Shown: positions 63,852-64,000 of the stretch, piece by piece | Layout of the letters: the number at the start of each line of letters is the position of its first letter | How positions within the stretch are numbered: the stretch's first letter is position 1 | From: Lachnospiraceae bacterium | GTDB taxonomy: Bacteria > Bacillota > Clostridia > Lachnospirales > Lachnospiraceae | Length of the DNA: 64,000 nt | Direction of reading: 5' to 3' | NCBI GenBank assembly: GCA_902363835.1 | Contig: CABJBM010000004.1 | Span: 62,001-126,000 of the forward strand | The notes under the pieces: model-generated | The model's input: only the letters and a program-made list of their open reading frames with translations | What the model was told of the DNA's origin: nothing | Databases searched by the model: none | Translations under genes and position numbers: made by a program

Positions 63852-64000
63852 TTTTTAGAAAAAGGGTGTCTTTGCAAATTCTTTGCAAATTTTTTTCTTT
63901 AGTATTGTGGAAGGCTTGAGAAGTTGTTTTTTACTTCAATATGAATTTTGGTTTATTTATAAAATAAGATTTGCGACGGAAAACCCCTTTGACTTCAGAT

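Noticed and set aside
63674..63877. 67-residue minus-strand frame at the window end
   Set aside because: It reads through the complement of tRNA-Lys and is a common artefact of tRNA sequence.
63708..64000. integrated element using tRNA-Lys as attachment site
   Set aside because: No integrase gene or repeat of the tRNA 3' end is visible within the window, so I cannot support it.

Overview
The window looks like chromosome from an anaerobic, low-GC, spore-forming-type Firmicute of the Lachnospiraceae / Clostridium cluster XIVa (Lacrimispora or Hungatella-like). This is inferred from gene content and style, not from a search: Stickland-type reductase genes with selenocysteine, a V-type ATPase operon, strong AGGAGG ribosome sites, many GTG/TTG starts, and rho-independent terminators after most operons.

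Layout. 0-1.2 kb: the end of an AAA ATPase gene overlapping a TOPRIM-like gene, a two-gene anti-phage-type pair. 1.2-2.6 kb: flavin-type oxidase and alpha/beta hydrolase. 2.7-7.9 kb: chemoreceptor and a Ugp-type sugar or glycerophosphate ABC importer (binding protein plus two permeases, no ATPase). 8.4-16.7 kb: secreted choline-binding-repeat protein, ComEC-like hydrolase, DUF3006, DEDD exonuclease, KdpDE-like two-component system, D,D-carboxypeptidase and two membrane proteins. 17-18.3 kb: citrate synthase.

18.6-34.4 kb is the centrepiece: a compact selenocysteine and betaine (or glycine) reductase locus. In order it holds selD (itself read through a UGA), tRNA-Sec, selB, trxB, an atypical trxA, grdA (UGA), grdC, grdD, selA, a grdI/E-type gene, a grdH/B-type gene (UGA), a BCCT betaine-type transporter, and LysR and GntR regulators. 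The locus makes selenophosphate, the Sec tRNA, its elongation factor and its synthase, and also three selenoproteins that use them. The likely net reaction is betaine + reduced thioredoxin + Pi giving trimethylamine + acetyl phosphate.

34.4-42.3 kb: two DUF3841 paralogues, an AraC regulator, and an ECF/ABC transport module resembling ferric-siderophore uptake loci. The two full ABC half-transporters are intact. The genes on both sides (S component, EcfT/EcfA, an EamA-like gene, a LUD-domain gene) look internally deleted. Matching inverted repeats lie before the AraC gene and before the ECF module.

42.3-49.5 kb: an ABC-2 exporter with a rifampin-phosphotransferase-like enzyme under a TetR regulator with a twin-operator promoter, then an ECF sigma factor with its membrane anti-sigma-like partner. 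49.6-58.2 kb: a nine-gene V-type ATPase operon. 58.4-59.5 kb: an SH3-domain membrane protein. 59.6-62.6 kb: an AT-rich accessory patch (small ORF, gene remnants, ImmA/IrrE peptidase plus membrane protein, Cys-rich orphan). 62.6-64 kb: trmB, a small protein and tRNA-Lys(CUU). I saw no rRNA, CRISPR array, complete insertion sequence or origin.
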